Positions 1-11,279 are shown, counted from the stretch's first letter. The stretch: DNA of 64,000 nucleotides from Capsicum annuum (GCF_002878395.1 NC_061115.1:215045921-215109920), one strand, 5' to 3'. Notes: generated by a model from the letters alone, not told the origin. A program made the numbers and translations.

Positions 1-715
1 AACAAAAAAATCCCCTTCAAAGTCCCTAGACTTAACCATTTTCAAGAAACTAAGTCACCTAACAAACCACATTCAAAAAAAAAATCCCCTTTAAAGTCCC
101 TAGACTTAACCATTTTCAAGCAACTAAGTCACCAAACAAACCACATTCAAAACAAAAAAATTCCATTTAAAGTCTCTAGACTTAACCATTTTCAAACAAC
201 TAAGTCACCTAACAAACCACATTCAAAACACAAAATCCCCTTCAAAGTTCCTAGACTTAACCATTTTCAAGTGACTAAGTCACCTACCAAACCACATTCA
301 AAATAAAAAAAATCCCCTTTAAAGTCTCTAGACTTATCATATTCAAAACAAAAAAATCCCCTTTAAAGTTCCTAGACTTAACCATTTTTAAGTGACTAAG
401 TCACCTACCAAACCACATCCAAAACAAAAAATTCCCCTTTAAAGTCCCTAGACTTAACTGTTTTCAACCAACTAAGTCACCTACCAAACCACTTTCAAAA
501 TAAAAAAATCTCCGTCAAAATCCCTCGACTTAACCATTTTCAAGCAACTAAGTCACCTAACAAACCACATTCAAAACAAAAAAATCCCCTTTAAAGTCCC
601 TAGACTTAACTATTTCAACCAACTAAGTCACCTAACAAACCACATTCAAAACAAAAAAATCCCCTTTAAAGTCTCTACACTTAACCATTTTCAACCAACT
701 AAGTATCAAAAACAA
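1..715. repeat. tandem repeat, about 74-bp unit, ~10 copies
   Basis: A unit containing AAAGTCCCTAGACTTAACC, then CAACTAAGTCACC and AACAAACCACATTCAAAA recurs about every 74 bp from the left edge. Copies vary by substitutions and small deletions, and one near 330 is shortened. The array probably continues left of the window. It has no coding potential. It may be the internal minisatellite of a transposon, because a CACTA-like end follows at 1.4-1.8 kb. Confidence 0.9.
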
Positions 716-764
716 AATCACATTCATGAAACAAGCAACAACAAGGCCTACAAGATGTCAACAA

Positions 765-914
765 ATGCTAGTGAATCGAACAAGGCCACACACGGCTTCA
801 CTAGACTTCAATATAAACAATAACAAGAACATAACAACAATGCTAGTGAATAGAACAAGGCCACACACGGCTTCACTATACTTCAGTATGAATAATAACA
901 AGAAGATAACAACA
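765..914 (+). repeat. two tandem copies of a 75-bp unit
   Basis: ATGCTAGTGAATCGAACAAG starts at 765 and recurs at 840 with few changes. Each unit carries AAGGCCACACACGGCTTCAC. The unit length is divisible by three, so a short open frame spans both copies with a repeated peptide (MLVNRTRPHTASL). I do not recognise that peptide, and I regard the frame as a by-product of the duplication. Confidence 0.8.
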
Positions 915-956
915 ATAGTGAATCGAGAGAAATTAACTTACCTTTGCTTGGCCTAA

Positions 957-1380
957 ATTAAAGTAAAAGAGATAACTAGTCACCGAATCAAGAACCTAAA
1001 AAAATCAAGATAAAATATTTCAACTTTGAGTGATTTAGCAAAGCTCATATCAAAAACAACAAGCTAAAGTGCTAAACCATAAAAGTAAATCCATTCACTT
1101 TAAAGACAACAAGCTAAACCCTGGTAAAAAACAACAAGCTAAACCATAAAATCCATTCAAGAATAAAAAACGACAAGCTAAACAAGCAAAACTAGTTCAA
1201 ACAATTATGTGTATAGCCCGAAAATTTTGCAAATAACTAAACAAAATTCGAGCTTCAAACGAGTTTAGAAAAACTAGTTCAAACTAACATAATCTTCAAC
1301 ATTATAAATTTCACAATTATATATACTAGTACACCTATAAATCAACCTCAAAAAGTACAAAAACCATAAAATACAACAAA
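957..1380. other. AT-rich spacer, no gene seen
   Basis: This is A-rich sequence with scattered AACAAGCTAAA repeats (about 1066, 1108, 1133, 1170). No coding frame, RNA gene or transposon terminus is recognisable. Confidence 0.5.
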
Positions 1381-1382
1381 AT

Positions 1383-1765
1383 TCATACCTGAGATGAGTT
1401 GTGGTCGTCGAAACAGTGGCGGGAACACTCGTCGGAGCAGTGGTTAGGGTGTTTTTTGCGTGACTTTTGCGATTGGAAAATTAATTTGGGTGTGTTTAGG
1501 GTTTTGCGTGATTTTTGTGTGTGTGTTTGTGTGTTTTGGTGTTTAGGTCGATAGGATATAGTTTATAACAGGTCGGGTCGGGTCATGAGGGGGTGGGTCG
1601 GTAGGAGTTATATAATTAATTTTTTATTATTATTTTATTGAAAAAAGACCACTTGTGGTCGATTTTCTAGATATTTTAATAGAAACCAACCACATGTGGT
1701 TGGTTTTTAAAAAAAATTCAGAAAATCGACCACAAGTGGTCGGTTTTCAACAAAATAATAAAAAA
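1383..1765 (-). mobile_element. CACTA-like transposon end: subterminal repeats and leader exon (tentative)
   Basis: Between 1645 and 1755 a short palindromic motif (GACCACTTGTGGTC, CCAACCACATGTGGTTGG, CGACCACAAGTGGTCGG) occurs three times with AGAAAATCGACCACAAGTGG-type flanks, as in subterminal repeats of plant CACTA elements. Next to it on the minus strand is a GC-richer stretch (about 1560-1395) ending in CATCTCAG followed by GTATGAATTT. That looks like a non-coding first exon with a splice donor. No CACTA terminal inverted repeat was found, so the class assignment is inference from the arrangement. Confidence 0.35.
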
Positions 1766-1896
1766 AATTATTTTAATTACTAAAATTAATAAATCAATAA
1801 ATTAAAATTAATTTTAAACAAATTATTTTTTTAATTACTTCTATAATATTTATAACAATAACCCCAGTAGTATATTTCTTCAATCGTATAATAATA

Positions 1897-1950
1897 TCAA
1901 CGAATAAAGTAATTTACGATAAATTTTTGGTTAATTAGATTTTAATTACG

Positions 1951-1986
<36 letters not shown>

Positions 1987-2040
1987 CGTAATTATATGCT
2001 AATTAACCAAAAAATTATCGTAAATTGCAAAATTCGTTGA
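1897..2040. repeat. foldback (inverted-repeat) element with ~60-bp arms
   Basis: The left arm begins TCAACGAATAAAGTAATTTA and the right arm ends with its near-complement, TAAATTGCAAAATTCGTTGA. The arms match over about 60 bp, including TTTGGTTAATTAG and AATTACGATATTA, and are separated by a (TA)n core at about 1955-1982. It is probably a small MITE or foldback element. The TA core may also be a site of slippage. Confidence 0.8.
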
Positions 2041-2048
2041 GTTATATG

Positions 2049-2049
<1 letters not shown>

Positions 2050-2096
<47 letters not shown>

Positions 2097-2110
2097 CACA
2101 CACACACACC
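2050..2110. repeat. compound microsatellite (TA)n-(CA)n
   Basis: An alternating TA run to about 2085 is followed directly by a CA run to about 2109. Long reading frames across it on the minus strand (Tyr-Ile and Cys-Val repeats) are artefacts of the dinucleotides. Confidence 0.95.
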
Positions 2111-2480
2111 CTTTGCATGCACACTTTGGGGCATAGGTTTTCTCAACAATTTTAATCATCTTGAACCACCCAAATTCATGGGTTTTAACTACAAGCATGC
2201 ATACATCATGAAGTCAACTTATATTAATATCTTGAAGCTTAAACAATTATCTTTAACACGAACAACATCACATAACAACAAGGAAATCAAAGTTTCTCAT
2301 TTAAAAGCATGGTTCTTAAACTCTATGAACGAAAGGGATGCCTCACTTTTACAAATGCAGGAAGCAATATAGCTGCACAGGTTTGATAATAAAATCATGG
2401 TAAAAATTCATCATCCTATATCCCTCGGAGACATACTTGTCCAGGGATTTCAGTTTTCATTTGCTAGGTGATACACTTCT
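2111..2480. other. no gene recognised; left flank of retrotransposon repeats
   Basis: This is unique-looking sequence with a 64-codon open frame at 2178-2372 that resembles nothing I recognise. It may be interior sequence of the retrotransposon whose 3' part follows. Confidence 0.4.
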
Positions 2481-3492
2481 TAAATTGAGCCTTGACTCTT
2501 AGAAGATGTACCTTCTAGTCGAGTTATTCCCTTTGACCCCTAGAAGACGTACCTTTTAGTCAAGTCATCCCCTTTGATTCCTATAAGACGTACCTTTTAG
2601 TCAAGTCATTTTCCTTTGACCCCTAGAAGATATACCTTTTAGTCGAGTCATCCCCTTTTATTCCTATAAGATGTACCTTTTAGTCGAGTCATTTTCCTTT
2701 GACCTATAGAAGACGTACCTTTTAGTCAAGTTATCCCCTTTGATTCCTATAGGACGTACCTTTTAGTCAATTCATTTTCCTTTGAACCCTAGAAGACGTA
2801 CCTTTTAGTCGAGTCATCCCCTTTGATTCCTATAAGACGCACCTTTTAGTCGAGTCACTTGCCTTAACCCCTAGTAGACGTACCTTTTAGTCGAGTCATC
2901 CCCCTTGATTCCTATAAAACATACCTTTTAGTCGAGTCATCTTCCTTTGATTCCTAAGAGGTATCTTCTAGTTGAGTCATTCCCCCTGACTCCTAGAAGA
3001 CGTACCTTTTAGTCGAGTCATCCCCCTTGATTCCTATAAGATGTACCTTTGAGTCGAGTCATCTCCCTTTGATTCCTATATGATGTACCTTTTAGTCGAG
3101 TCATTTCCCTTGACCCCTAGAAGACATACCTTTTAGTCGAGTCGCTCCTTTGATTCCTATAAGATGTACCTTTTAGTCGAGTTATTTTATTCCCCTGATT
3201 TCTATAAGACATACCTTTTAGTTGAGTCATTCCCTCTTGACCCCTAGAAAACGTACCTTTTAGTCAAGTCGCTCCTTTGATTCCTATAAAACGTACCTTT
3301 TAGTCGAGTCATTTCCCTTGACCCCTAGAAGACGTACCTTTTAGTCGAGTCATCCCCCTTGGTTCCTATAAGACGTACCTTTTAGTCGAGTCATCCCCCT
3401 TGATTCCTATAAAACTTACCTTTTAGTCTAGTCATTCCCCTGATTCCTATAAGACGTACCTTTTAGTCGAGTTATTCTCCTTGATTCTTATA
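2480..3492 (+). repeat. tandem repeat, about 40-bp unit, ~25 copies, in retrotransposon 3' region
   Basis: Units built on GACGTACCTTTTAGTCGAGT recur throughout, in two alternating flavours: TTGATTCCTATAAGACGTAC and TTGACCCCTAGAAGACGTAC. The array ends near 3492, about 700 bp before a polypurine tract and LTR. Tandem arrays between the coding region and the PPT are typical of Tat/Ogre-type Ty3/gypsy elements, which suggests that origin. Confidence 0.9.
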
Positions 3493-4201
3493 ATGATGTG
3501 ACTTTCACAAAAGTCCATTGATGATAAACTGGGGAAAAATTTAATTCTTGTGTTTGGAACTTCACTTTTCTGGCAAATGAAATCGCTTTATAATAATCTT
3601 TATTTGGGATAATTTTCTTTTTAGTTTTGATGTGATTTCAGAAGCCCGCCGAAGAACAGGACGAATAAATGAAAATTCAAGCAACATGGTGAAGAAGTTG
3701 AAAGTCAAGCAACAAGGTGAAGAAATTGAAAGTCAACAGATTGAAAAATAACAAGTCAGGAACCCGCGTGAAGAACAGGGTGAAAAAAATTAAAAACCAA
3801 GCAACAAGTGAAGAAATTGCAAGTCAGGAGCCCGCCTAAAGAATAGGGTGATGAAACAGTGAGTCAAAAGTCAAGGAAAGTTGCATAGATAGAGTTTTTG
3901 TAATTTTATTTATGTTTTTAACTTGTAATTTTCATTTTTGATGTAATGACAGAGCCGCGGACCGGAACCTCGGTGGAACCGCACTCGACTCTCCAACTCG
4001 GTATAGTCCTTCTCTTTCCAATCCTTTGAGATACTCGTGACTTGATTCCCTCATAACTTGGGTAGGTAGGACGTCCTAAGTCAAGACTCGATTGCCTTTC
4101 TTCCTTCTGTTTCTTTCTTTGAATGATGGTCGGGTCAAAATTTGGTCTCGTTGTCTACTTCTTTATTTGAAAATACTTTGTGTTTACATCCAAAGGGGGC
4201 A

Positions 4202-5884
4202 TGATGTAGACACGTAATTTTGTACCTCCGAAAGATCACGTTTACTCATTTTACCTGATCCTATCGTGTACCTTCAACCGTGTAATTATCCCTCCACAAA
4301 ATGACAAAAATAGCAATCAACTCTCAACAAATTAATAATAAATTTTATCTCATCCCTTAACCACTCACACTCCAATACCCTCCTACCCCACCTACCCACA
4401 TGACCCCACCACCTATATTTCTTTTACACGATTTTGGCCTTTACAAAAGGGGAAGAGAACACAATAGAAGGGGACCCACATAAAAAAGATTTCCAATTTT
4501 ATTCATCATGGAATTTTCCATCCATCACAGAATATTAATACCTCACATTCATACATGGACCTCGTGGGAATTTCTATTTTTATACAATACACATGCTACA
4601 AAAATGGACCTCACCATGATATTAGCAATACACAGAGGACTCCATTCTTTCCCTTCTTATACTCACGCACAAACCTCACACAATCACTTATCCTCACCGA
4701 AGAGCACACATCACGCATACACTGATTACACCATCACTCGAAGCTCGCACAGGTAGCAACATACTCGGACGCATAAGGTAGAGAAGATCGATTGATAGAG
4801 AGAGAGAAATTGACAGAGAAATTAAGAGAGGGAAACAGTGAAAGAGAGAGGGGATTTGAGAGGGAGAGATCGAGAATGAGAGGACGGAAAAGAGATGAGA
4901 AAGAAAAATCGAGTTGAACGAAATTAGAGGGACGGTTTTCCAGGCAAATTCTCGTCGGAATCGCCATATTCACCGGGAATTGAGCTCTTGACCAAAACTT
5001 GACCTACCTCTATTCAAACCCACTTAAATCCCGTGGTCAGTAATGGCAATTCGCACCTTCCGTTCGATCGTCTTGGTGAATTTCTCATCGGGAAGTATTA
5101 TTTTTCAATCATTGTAATATGTCGAAGCTTTGACGAAACGAATTTTGGTGATACCGAGTTGGAGTTGGTCTGCTGCTGAGGTTCGAATCGGAGGTTTCGG
5201 ATGCGGAGAACCCGAGTTTAATCGGAATAATACATTGATTTTGAAAGCTTCTTCTAAGGTCCAATTTTTCAACTCATTCTTTTTATTTTACTTAATTTGA
5301 TATTTTGATGTTGTGATTTGGGTGTGGTTCATGATAATTGATGATATAATTTTGATAGTATATTGAAATATCCATGATTGTCGTGGCTTTGATTGGTTGT
5401 TTCTATATTAAATTTGATTATTTGATCGAGAAAAAAAAATGAAGTTGGGGGCGGGAATAGAAAATTGATAAAAGTGAATATTATGATATTTTGATTCATT
5501 GTTGATGTTGAACGTGATATGTCTTCGGGTAGGCAAGCATTAGGCTCGGGTAGGCAAAATTTAGAATTGGTGGATTGTTGGAATGTTTGGAATATTTGTT
5601 GAATGTTTTGTTTACCGTATTTGAAAAGTGTATTCATTTAGTCGGGGGATGCCTCGAGGTCTTTTGTACTTATTTATCGGGGAATGCCCCGACGTATCAT
5701 GTACGCAAAGTAGGTTAGTGATGAAGGCCCAAGGCATCAGGTAAAGCAACGGAGCTTAGTTCAGGACTAGTTTAGAATAGAATTTATATTTTTTGCATTT
5801 TCCTATGTTGGATTGTGTAATTGGACTGTGCACTATATCGAACTTAAAACCATATCTTTTTTGGGTTAAAAATGGGGTGTGACA
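4202..5884 (+). repeat. 3' LTR of the Tat/Ogre-like element (~1.68 kb)
   Basis: The LTR starts TGATGTAGACACGTAATTTT just after the purine-rich CAAAGGGGGCA and ends GGGGTGTGACA, giving TG...CA boundaries. The exact left boundary could instead be TGTAGAC at 4205. Internal features are a GA-rich stretch at 4790-4900 and GGGATGCC / GGAATGCC blocks at about 5645-5690. Reading frames in it are not convincing genes. Confidence 0.65.
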
Positions 5885-6250
5885 CCTAGTGTCACCGTGA
5901 TCCAGCTAGATTGGTTACGTGGCCGTCTACGATGACGTGGAAGAGATCGCCAGGCTTGGGTTCCGCAATGTGGTGATTGCTTATCGAGGTACCGCCACCT
6001 CATCAGAATGGCTCAAAAATTTATGCGCCACGTTGACTTGCTTACCAGATGACATGGCGCCCAAATATTACGATAACCAATGGTACAAAGTGGATTCTTA
6101 AGCTTGTACACAACAAACACCCAATGTGACCAAAGTTTGCAAGACACAATTAGAGAATAAATTGGCAACATTCTTGACAAATATAGTGATGAGCTTTTAA
6201 ATATAACTGTCACAAGACATAGTCTTAGTGCTGCCCTTGCAACATTACCT
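5885..6250 (+). pseudogene. phospholipase A1 (DAD1-like lipase) fragment, pseudogene
   Basis: This matches the middle of the lipase at 8999-10270 (roughly its bases 9481-9845), including GYVAVYDDVEEIARLG-type sequence, VIAYRGTAT and the region up to the catalytic Ser. It is broken by a one-base deletion near 6074, so the frame ends early with TAA. It also has an in-frame stop near 6160, and the nucleophile elbow reads RHSLS instead of GHSLG. Homology starts at the first base after the LTR end at 5884 and stops at about 6250. At the position where the gene copy at 8999 has TGA, this fragment still has CGA (Arg), the likely ancestral codon. Confidence 0.88.
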
Positions 6251-7275
6251 GTTATTTCGGGTACACAATCTGTGTGTTATTTCGTATAAACTTTAACTAA
6301 GTTCAAGAACAAACTTGTCAAGAACAACTAGAAGTTTCAACACTTTCAACACAAGATCAAAATAACCTTTCAATAGAAGTGTGTTAATCAATATTTTAAA
6401 GAAAAGAGATGAAGTAGAATTAAGTCCAGTCCTCCGAATTCACAGAGTTTTCTTAAGGAAATAATCCCCCCCTCCCCAAGTACCCGAGGTTGCCGAATTT
6501 TCTTCTCAGGATAAAATGGATTGACAACCAGAAGGTAGTGGTACCTCAAACGTTCTGGTTTTCTTCGAACTCACTCAATAGGAGATGTGGAAAAATACAA
6601 GTTTATATAGACATGAAGTGCCTCTTCGGAAAGGACACAACCATCCAAACAGGCATCCCTTTTTCCGAAATAGTGTGTCTTTTACTTGAAGAGTTGTGTC
6701 CCTTCCGAGCAACCTTTCAGCGTTTCTGCATGCATGCGTTAATGAAGAAAAATTATTACATTTTTTCCTTGGATTTTTGGACGTACTTTTTCACAATTAA
6801 CCTCCAAAGTCGAGCCGAGCGATGACGACGGTGAGAGGCACCTCTTTGCTCTTGCCTCACCATCCATGAGGAGATGTGTTTCTTAATAAGAACACATGAA
6901 AGTTTCTTTCTCCCACCAATGGAAATACAAGACAAAACTTTAACTATATTAAACTATATTGTGATAACTTTCCATTGCAAAGTGATCGAGAAAAGTAAAA
7001 TGTTACTCCTACAAAATCTGTAATAATGAACCTCCATAAACAGCAAGATGCATCATTAATTAATCAAAGGTTTACACTGTGAACATGGAACTAAGAGAGT
7101 ATCAAACTAGTACCTTAGGAAGGAGGGACAAAAGTTGATGCCAGAAGTAGTTTACCAAAAGTAAACAAGAATAAATCATAATACCACAAGATCAATCAAC
7201 GTGAAGATTTATAGTGACCAATAGGCTTGAAATATTTGACAAGTGTAAAAATGCATGGCTTTCTTTGCTGCCACA
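6251..7275. other. no gene recognised; possible retrotransposon-derived sequence
   Basis: A 111-codon open frame at 6490-6825 starts with TTG and has no recognisable domain. The abrupt end of lipase homology at 6250 suggests an insertion or deletion boundary there. TGTTATTTCG occurs twice within 30 bp (about 6249 and 6274). Nothing else is supportable. Confidence 0.35.
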
Positions 7276-7531
7276 TACTCCCTCCGTTTAAAAAAGATTA
7301 ATCTATTTTTCTTTTTAATCCATTTAAAAAAGAATGATACATTTCCTTTTTTTAGCAACTTTTTAATTTTAACTCTTCACATGGCATGTTTAAGACCACA
7401 AGATTGAAGGACATTTTAGTACATTTGACATATCTTTAATTTAAGATCACAACATTTAAAAGTCTTCTTAATTTTCTTAAATTCTCTACAAAATCAAACT
7501 AGGTCTTTTTTCTTTTTAAACAAAGGGAGTA
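7276..7531. mobile_element. Stowaway-type MITE (Tc1/mariner)
   Basis: It starts TACTCCCTCCGTTTAAAAAA and ends TTTTTAAACAAAGGGAGTA, which are imperfect terminal inverted repeats of the plant CTCCCTCCGT family with TA at each end. The 256-bp length fits a non-autonomous element. It has no coding capacity. Confidence 0.85.
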
Positions 7532-8060
7532 ATTGTTAGTAGCCCTGTTCTCCAAATAAAAGTTAACTTCTCAAATACATCTCTTAATTGGCTTCTAAAA
7601 TAAAATTTTATCATGACTTCTCAAACATACCAACATAAATTCTTTTTGAAATAAAAACAATATTTTGCTTATAATTACATTTTACGTGGAGTCAAATCAG
7701 AAAAATAAATCAAAATCGATTAAGCATATGACCAATGGGTACACGTTACTGTGGACTGTGCCGCAATATGGTCGGAGAAGAAATATGAGTGTATAATATA
7801 CGCTGTTTAGTTTACTTGTTTCTTAATACTTTGTTGTGTTTGGTCAATTACATGTCAAAATTGTTAAGGTCAATTTTTCTTTAATACAGACTATTGACTT
7901 GTCAAGCTATTTACTTTTCATTTTTTGTACTTACTATGTTTCATATTACACCCTTTGGGCTTAATAACTTTAAGCCTCTATTAAGTAGTTAAATTAAATA
8001 TGTAAAAAAATAAAAAGGGGTTGTTCAGACAGTAATCATTATTTACTTTTGATTTTGAGA

Positions 8061-8160
8061 TTGTGAGTCTGAATCATCAAGTGAATAGAAAGGATGGAAG
8101 CTCATAGGGATTGTAAGTCTGAATCATCAAGTGAATAGAAAGGATGGAAGCTCATAGGGA
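8061..8160 (+). repeat. perfect-register 50-bp tandem duplication
   Basis: Bases 8061-8110 (TTGTGAGTCTGAATCATCAA to CTCATAGGGA) are repeated at 8111-8160 with one mismatch (G to A at the fifth base). It is a recent tandem duplication in the lipase upstream region. Confidence 0.95.
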
Positions 8161-8374
8161 GGTAAAAAAAGAAAAATGTAAACACATAAAATATATCGGC
8201 TCATTTAATTAGACTCGTCAACCTCCGAACATGTCAGATTTTTCATTTATGATCGTAGTATCTAGATCAGCTCGCATGAATCTCGATTAATTTCAATGGA
8301 CACAAGTCACCTCCCATCAACAACAAGTACCAAGTAACTCTATCCACTAAAATTAAGACAGACATGAAGATAAC

Positions 8375-8720
8375 ACCTAATTTTTTGTCTCTACTAAACA
8401 TGACCGAGGTTTTATACAACTTATTTAGGTTAATGGATCTAATCAAAGGAGGAGACATATTTTAAAGGGGTTAATGTATCTACATACATAATGAACGAGA
8501 GCTTGAGAATACATACATAAGCTTTTCCAAATTTTTAAGTCTAACATGTCTAATAAGAACACTATCGCGTGTTCAAGTGCGTAATCAGAATATATCGTAT
8601 TTCAGTGTCTAAATGAAATTTACTGATAAGTTTAAGAGGTCATCGGAGCATATTTGGCCTTAAATAATCACCCAATATATATATATATATATTGAACTTT
8701 CAGTTGCACTATATGCACCG
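8375..8720 (+). repeat. dispersed repeat, lipase-upstream copy (pair of 40570-40930)
   Basis: Sequence from about TTTTTGTCTCTACTAAACAT to the region before CTATATGCACC matches 40570-40930 with scattered substitutions and a few short indels. Shared blocks include AAGTCTAACATGTCTAATAA and TCTAAATGAAATTTACTGA. This copy ends about 280 bp upstream of the lipase ATG. The second copy may therefore be a detached lipase upstream region, or both may be copies of a dispersed element. Confidence 0.8.
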
Positions 8721-8840
8721 TCCGCCCTTAAATTCTTTCTATCATATGACATATACTATATAGTCTTCCTAATAATTCTAGATCTCCCCTTAACCCCATC
8801 ACCCACTATATATTCTTTTAGTTTGGCACTTGGGAACAAC

Positions 8841-8848
8841 TATAAATA
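8841..8848 (+). promoter_or_regulatory. TATA box of the lipase gene
   Basis: TATAAATA lies in the context ACAACTATAAATAGTTC, about 150 bp upstream of the ATG at 8999. That spacing fits a plant TATA box with a leader of roughly 120 bases. It is a sequence match only. Confidence 0.55.
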
Positions 8849-8998
8849 GTTCTCATTTGAGTGCAGCCAAAATGTAATTAACCTAATTAACCAACTTAAA
8901 GTGCATACATTACAAATATCATTACTCCACAAAAGAAGAGCCTCATCCACATTCCAAGAATCTTGTAAAAACTATACATATATACCCCTTTTTCACTC

Positions 8999-10270
8999 AT
9001 GATGAGGCTCTCAAGTGGAAATATTTTCAAATCAAATTGCAATATTATTTTCACCAAGCAACATATGGGATTGGCACTCCCTATTTCAAAGTGGTATACA
9101 TTGAGTAAATTCGGTGCTCGTAGATTCAACATCACGAGCTCGTGGAACCCAGGGTCTGGCCACTGCTATGTCGCAGACAGAGCAATGGCTGAACTTCGCG
9201 ATCGATGGATGGAATTCCAAGGGATCAAGAATTGGGAAGGCTTGCTTGATCCACTTGATGATGATCTCCGCAAGGAGATCTTAAGATATGGGGAATTCGT
9301 CGAAGCAGCTTATCGCTGCTTCGACTTTGACATGTCATCACCCTCGTACGCAACGTGTCTTTATCCTAAGAGTTCCATGCTGATGGACTGTGGTCTAGAC
9401 AAGAGTGCATACAAGGTGATCAAGAACTTGTACGCCACGTGTGCAACCCGAATGCCACGGTGGACTAAAAGGTTCCCAAACCTGGCGTCCCCACAATCCA
9501 GCTGGATAGGTTACGTGGCCGTCTGTGATGACGTGGAAGAGATCGCCAGGCTCGGGCGCTGCGACGTGGTGATCGCTTATTGAGGTACTGCCACCTCATC
9601 AGAATGGCTCGAGAATTTACGCGCCACGTTGACTTGCTTACCGGATGACATGGCACCCGAAAATTACGATCAACCAATGGTACAAAGTGGATTCTTGAGC
9701 TTGTACACAACAAACACCCAACGTGACCAAAGTTTGCAAGACACAATTAGAGAACAAATTGGCAACATTCTTGATAAATATAGTGATGAACCTTTAAGTA
9801 TAACTGTGACAGGACATAGTCTTGGTGCTGCCCTAGCAACATTAACAGCATATGATATTACTAACAAATTTAGTGATGCACCTATAGTAACTGTTGTATC
9901 ATTTGGAGGGCCTAGAGTTGGCAACAAAAGTTTTCGATGCCAATTGGAGAAAAGTGGTACAAATGTTCTCCGCATTGTCAACTCCGATGATCCAATCACA
10001 AAAGTTCCGGGATTTGTGATCGATGACGATGTCGATGACGTGGAAGAAAGAGGGACTTCCCACGTGGCGGCCGGCGGGGGGATGCCTAGCTGGCTACAAA
10101 AGTGCATGGAGGATACCCAATGGGTGTATGCTGAGGTAGGGAAAGAACTAAGACTAAGTAGTAAAGATTTATGTCCACAAATTAGCAAAGGGGACGTCGC
10201 CACGTGTCACGATCTGAAGACATATCTACACTTGTTGAACAATTTTGACAATAGTGAAACTTTAGTTTGA
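8999..10270 (+). pseudogene. phospholipase A1-Igamma-like (DAD1-like, plastid class I) lipase with one premature stop
   Basis: The frame runs 422 sense codons from ATG at 8999 to TGA at 10268-10270, with one internal TGA at 9581-9583. The N-terminus is basic and Ser/Asn-rich, plausibly a plastid transit peptide. Family blocks follow in order: WMEFQGIKNWEGLLDPLD, GEFVEAAYRCFDFD, the stop inside VIAY(stop)GTATSSEWLENL, the nucleophile elbow GHSLG (9812-9826), FGGPRVGN, NSDDPITKVPG with the likely catalytic Asp, and CHDLKTYLHLL with the likely catalytic His. Class I DAD1-like lipases cleave sn-1 acyl chains of plastid glycerolipids, and some feed jasmonate synthesis. The stop replaces Arg: the fragment at 5885-6250 has CGA there, and CGA to TGA is a CpG-type transition. 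Everything downstream stays open, so inactivation is recent or the stop is a sequencing error. No intron is needed. Confidence 0.88.
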
Positions 10271-11279
10271 ACTTTGAACAAAAACTTCTTTACTTTGTAC
10301 AATGAATAGGAATTAATAGGAATAGGACCCCATGTTATTAATCTTGAAAATCCACACCAAAAATGTGTATCATGAGAATAATGTACAAAGAAGTAGTTTT
10401 GATGTTTTAAATATACATCCATTGATATATTTGAAAAGTGTGAGCAATTTATACTTTTATCACATATGATTAAGAATGAGTAGTTTCTCACTTTCTCACT
10501 ATTTTTTTATTTTGTTAGAATACAAGACCTACTGTGATACGATTCAAATGGACACCTTAGCTTTCAATGACATCATTCGAAGCCAGTACGTGGGGCATCA
10601 AGCTTTGGTCACATTAAGGAAACGGGATCCTACATGGAGGGGCAGATTTGAGTACAGCAAAGAGCAGTCCCTCGTGTGAAAGATTGCTTGGAGCATTGAA
10701 GATTGAGGACTCACGATTTTGGGCCTTCATTAAGGACATTTTGGTTACTTAGCCTTGTTCAAGTAACACTCCATGACCACCCCTTTTCATTAAGGGTATT
10801 GTGGTCATTTTGTTATATAATAAGTTAGACTATAAATAGGTTCTATTAGTTCATTTGCTAGTTAGTTTATGAAAGATGAAAGATTGAAACATTTGAAATC
10901 CTCTCTCTTGAGAGTAGACCACCTTAATATAGTCTTAGTTAGGACTTAGAAAAGTCATCCTTAGTATAGGGCTTGGAAAAACCAATAGTATTCTTTGCTT
11001 GGAAACGGTGGATCTTGAGGTGAGTCGATTACCTTGGCGGTCACCGTAAGAGTGTGGTTTTGATTATTACATTCATTAGAGGTTAATGTTGAAATATACT
11101 TAGTTCTTAATCTTGTAATAATCTTGGTTTCACTATCTATCCTTTCATTATTTTGCAAATCTGTGTGTTTTTGTGTTTGTCATCTTGTATCCCTTTGTGT
11201 TGCTTGTTCTTGTCATGTTTTGTGGACTGTTTTGGCATCTTGGTAGACTGATTTGTATCATACAGAGTTTCCAGGTTTA
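10271..11279. other. no gene recognised; LTR-like or transcribed-leader-like sequence
   Basis: This holds the 3' flank of the lipase and then a stretch (about 10540-11150) with ACTATAAATAGG (about 10829) and CTCTCTCTTGAGAGTAGACC, the look of an LTR promoter and R region. No paired copy lies in the window. A 67-codon frame at 10476-10679 has no recognisable domain. Confidence 0.35.

Larger units (their letters stand above)
2480..5884 (+). mobile_element. 3' part of a Tat/Ogre-like LTR retrotransposon
   Basis: Visible parts, left to right, are a 40-bp tandem array (2480-3492), a non-coding 3' region with repeated GAAGAA.TTGAAAGTCAAGCA blocks (3640-3880), a polypurine tract (CAAAGGGGGCA, about 4191-4201) and one LTR ending TGTGACA at 5884. 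No gag or pol is present in the window. The 5' LTR and coding region must lie left of base 1 or be lost. The sequence right of the LTR is lipase-derived, so the element inserted into a lipase copy. Assignment to Tat/Ogre is inferred from the tandem repeats before the PPT. Confidence 0.65.

Noticed and set aside
1992..2198. 68-codon minus-strand frame with Cys-Val and Tyr-Ile repeats
   Set aside because: It is only the translation of (CA)n and (TA)n microsatellites.
4734..4973. 79-codon Ser/Leu-rich minus-strand frame
   Set aside because: It lies in the GA-rich leader part of an LTR and has no family features.
9670..10203. 177-codon antisense frame over the lipase
   Set aside because: It is a shadow of the lipase coding strand. 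The sense strand carries all family motifs.
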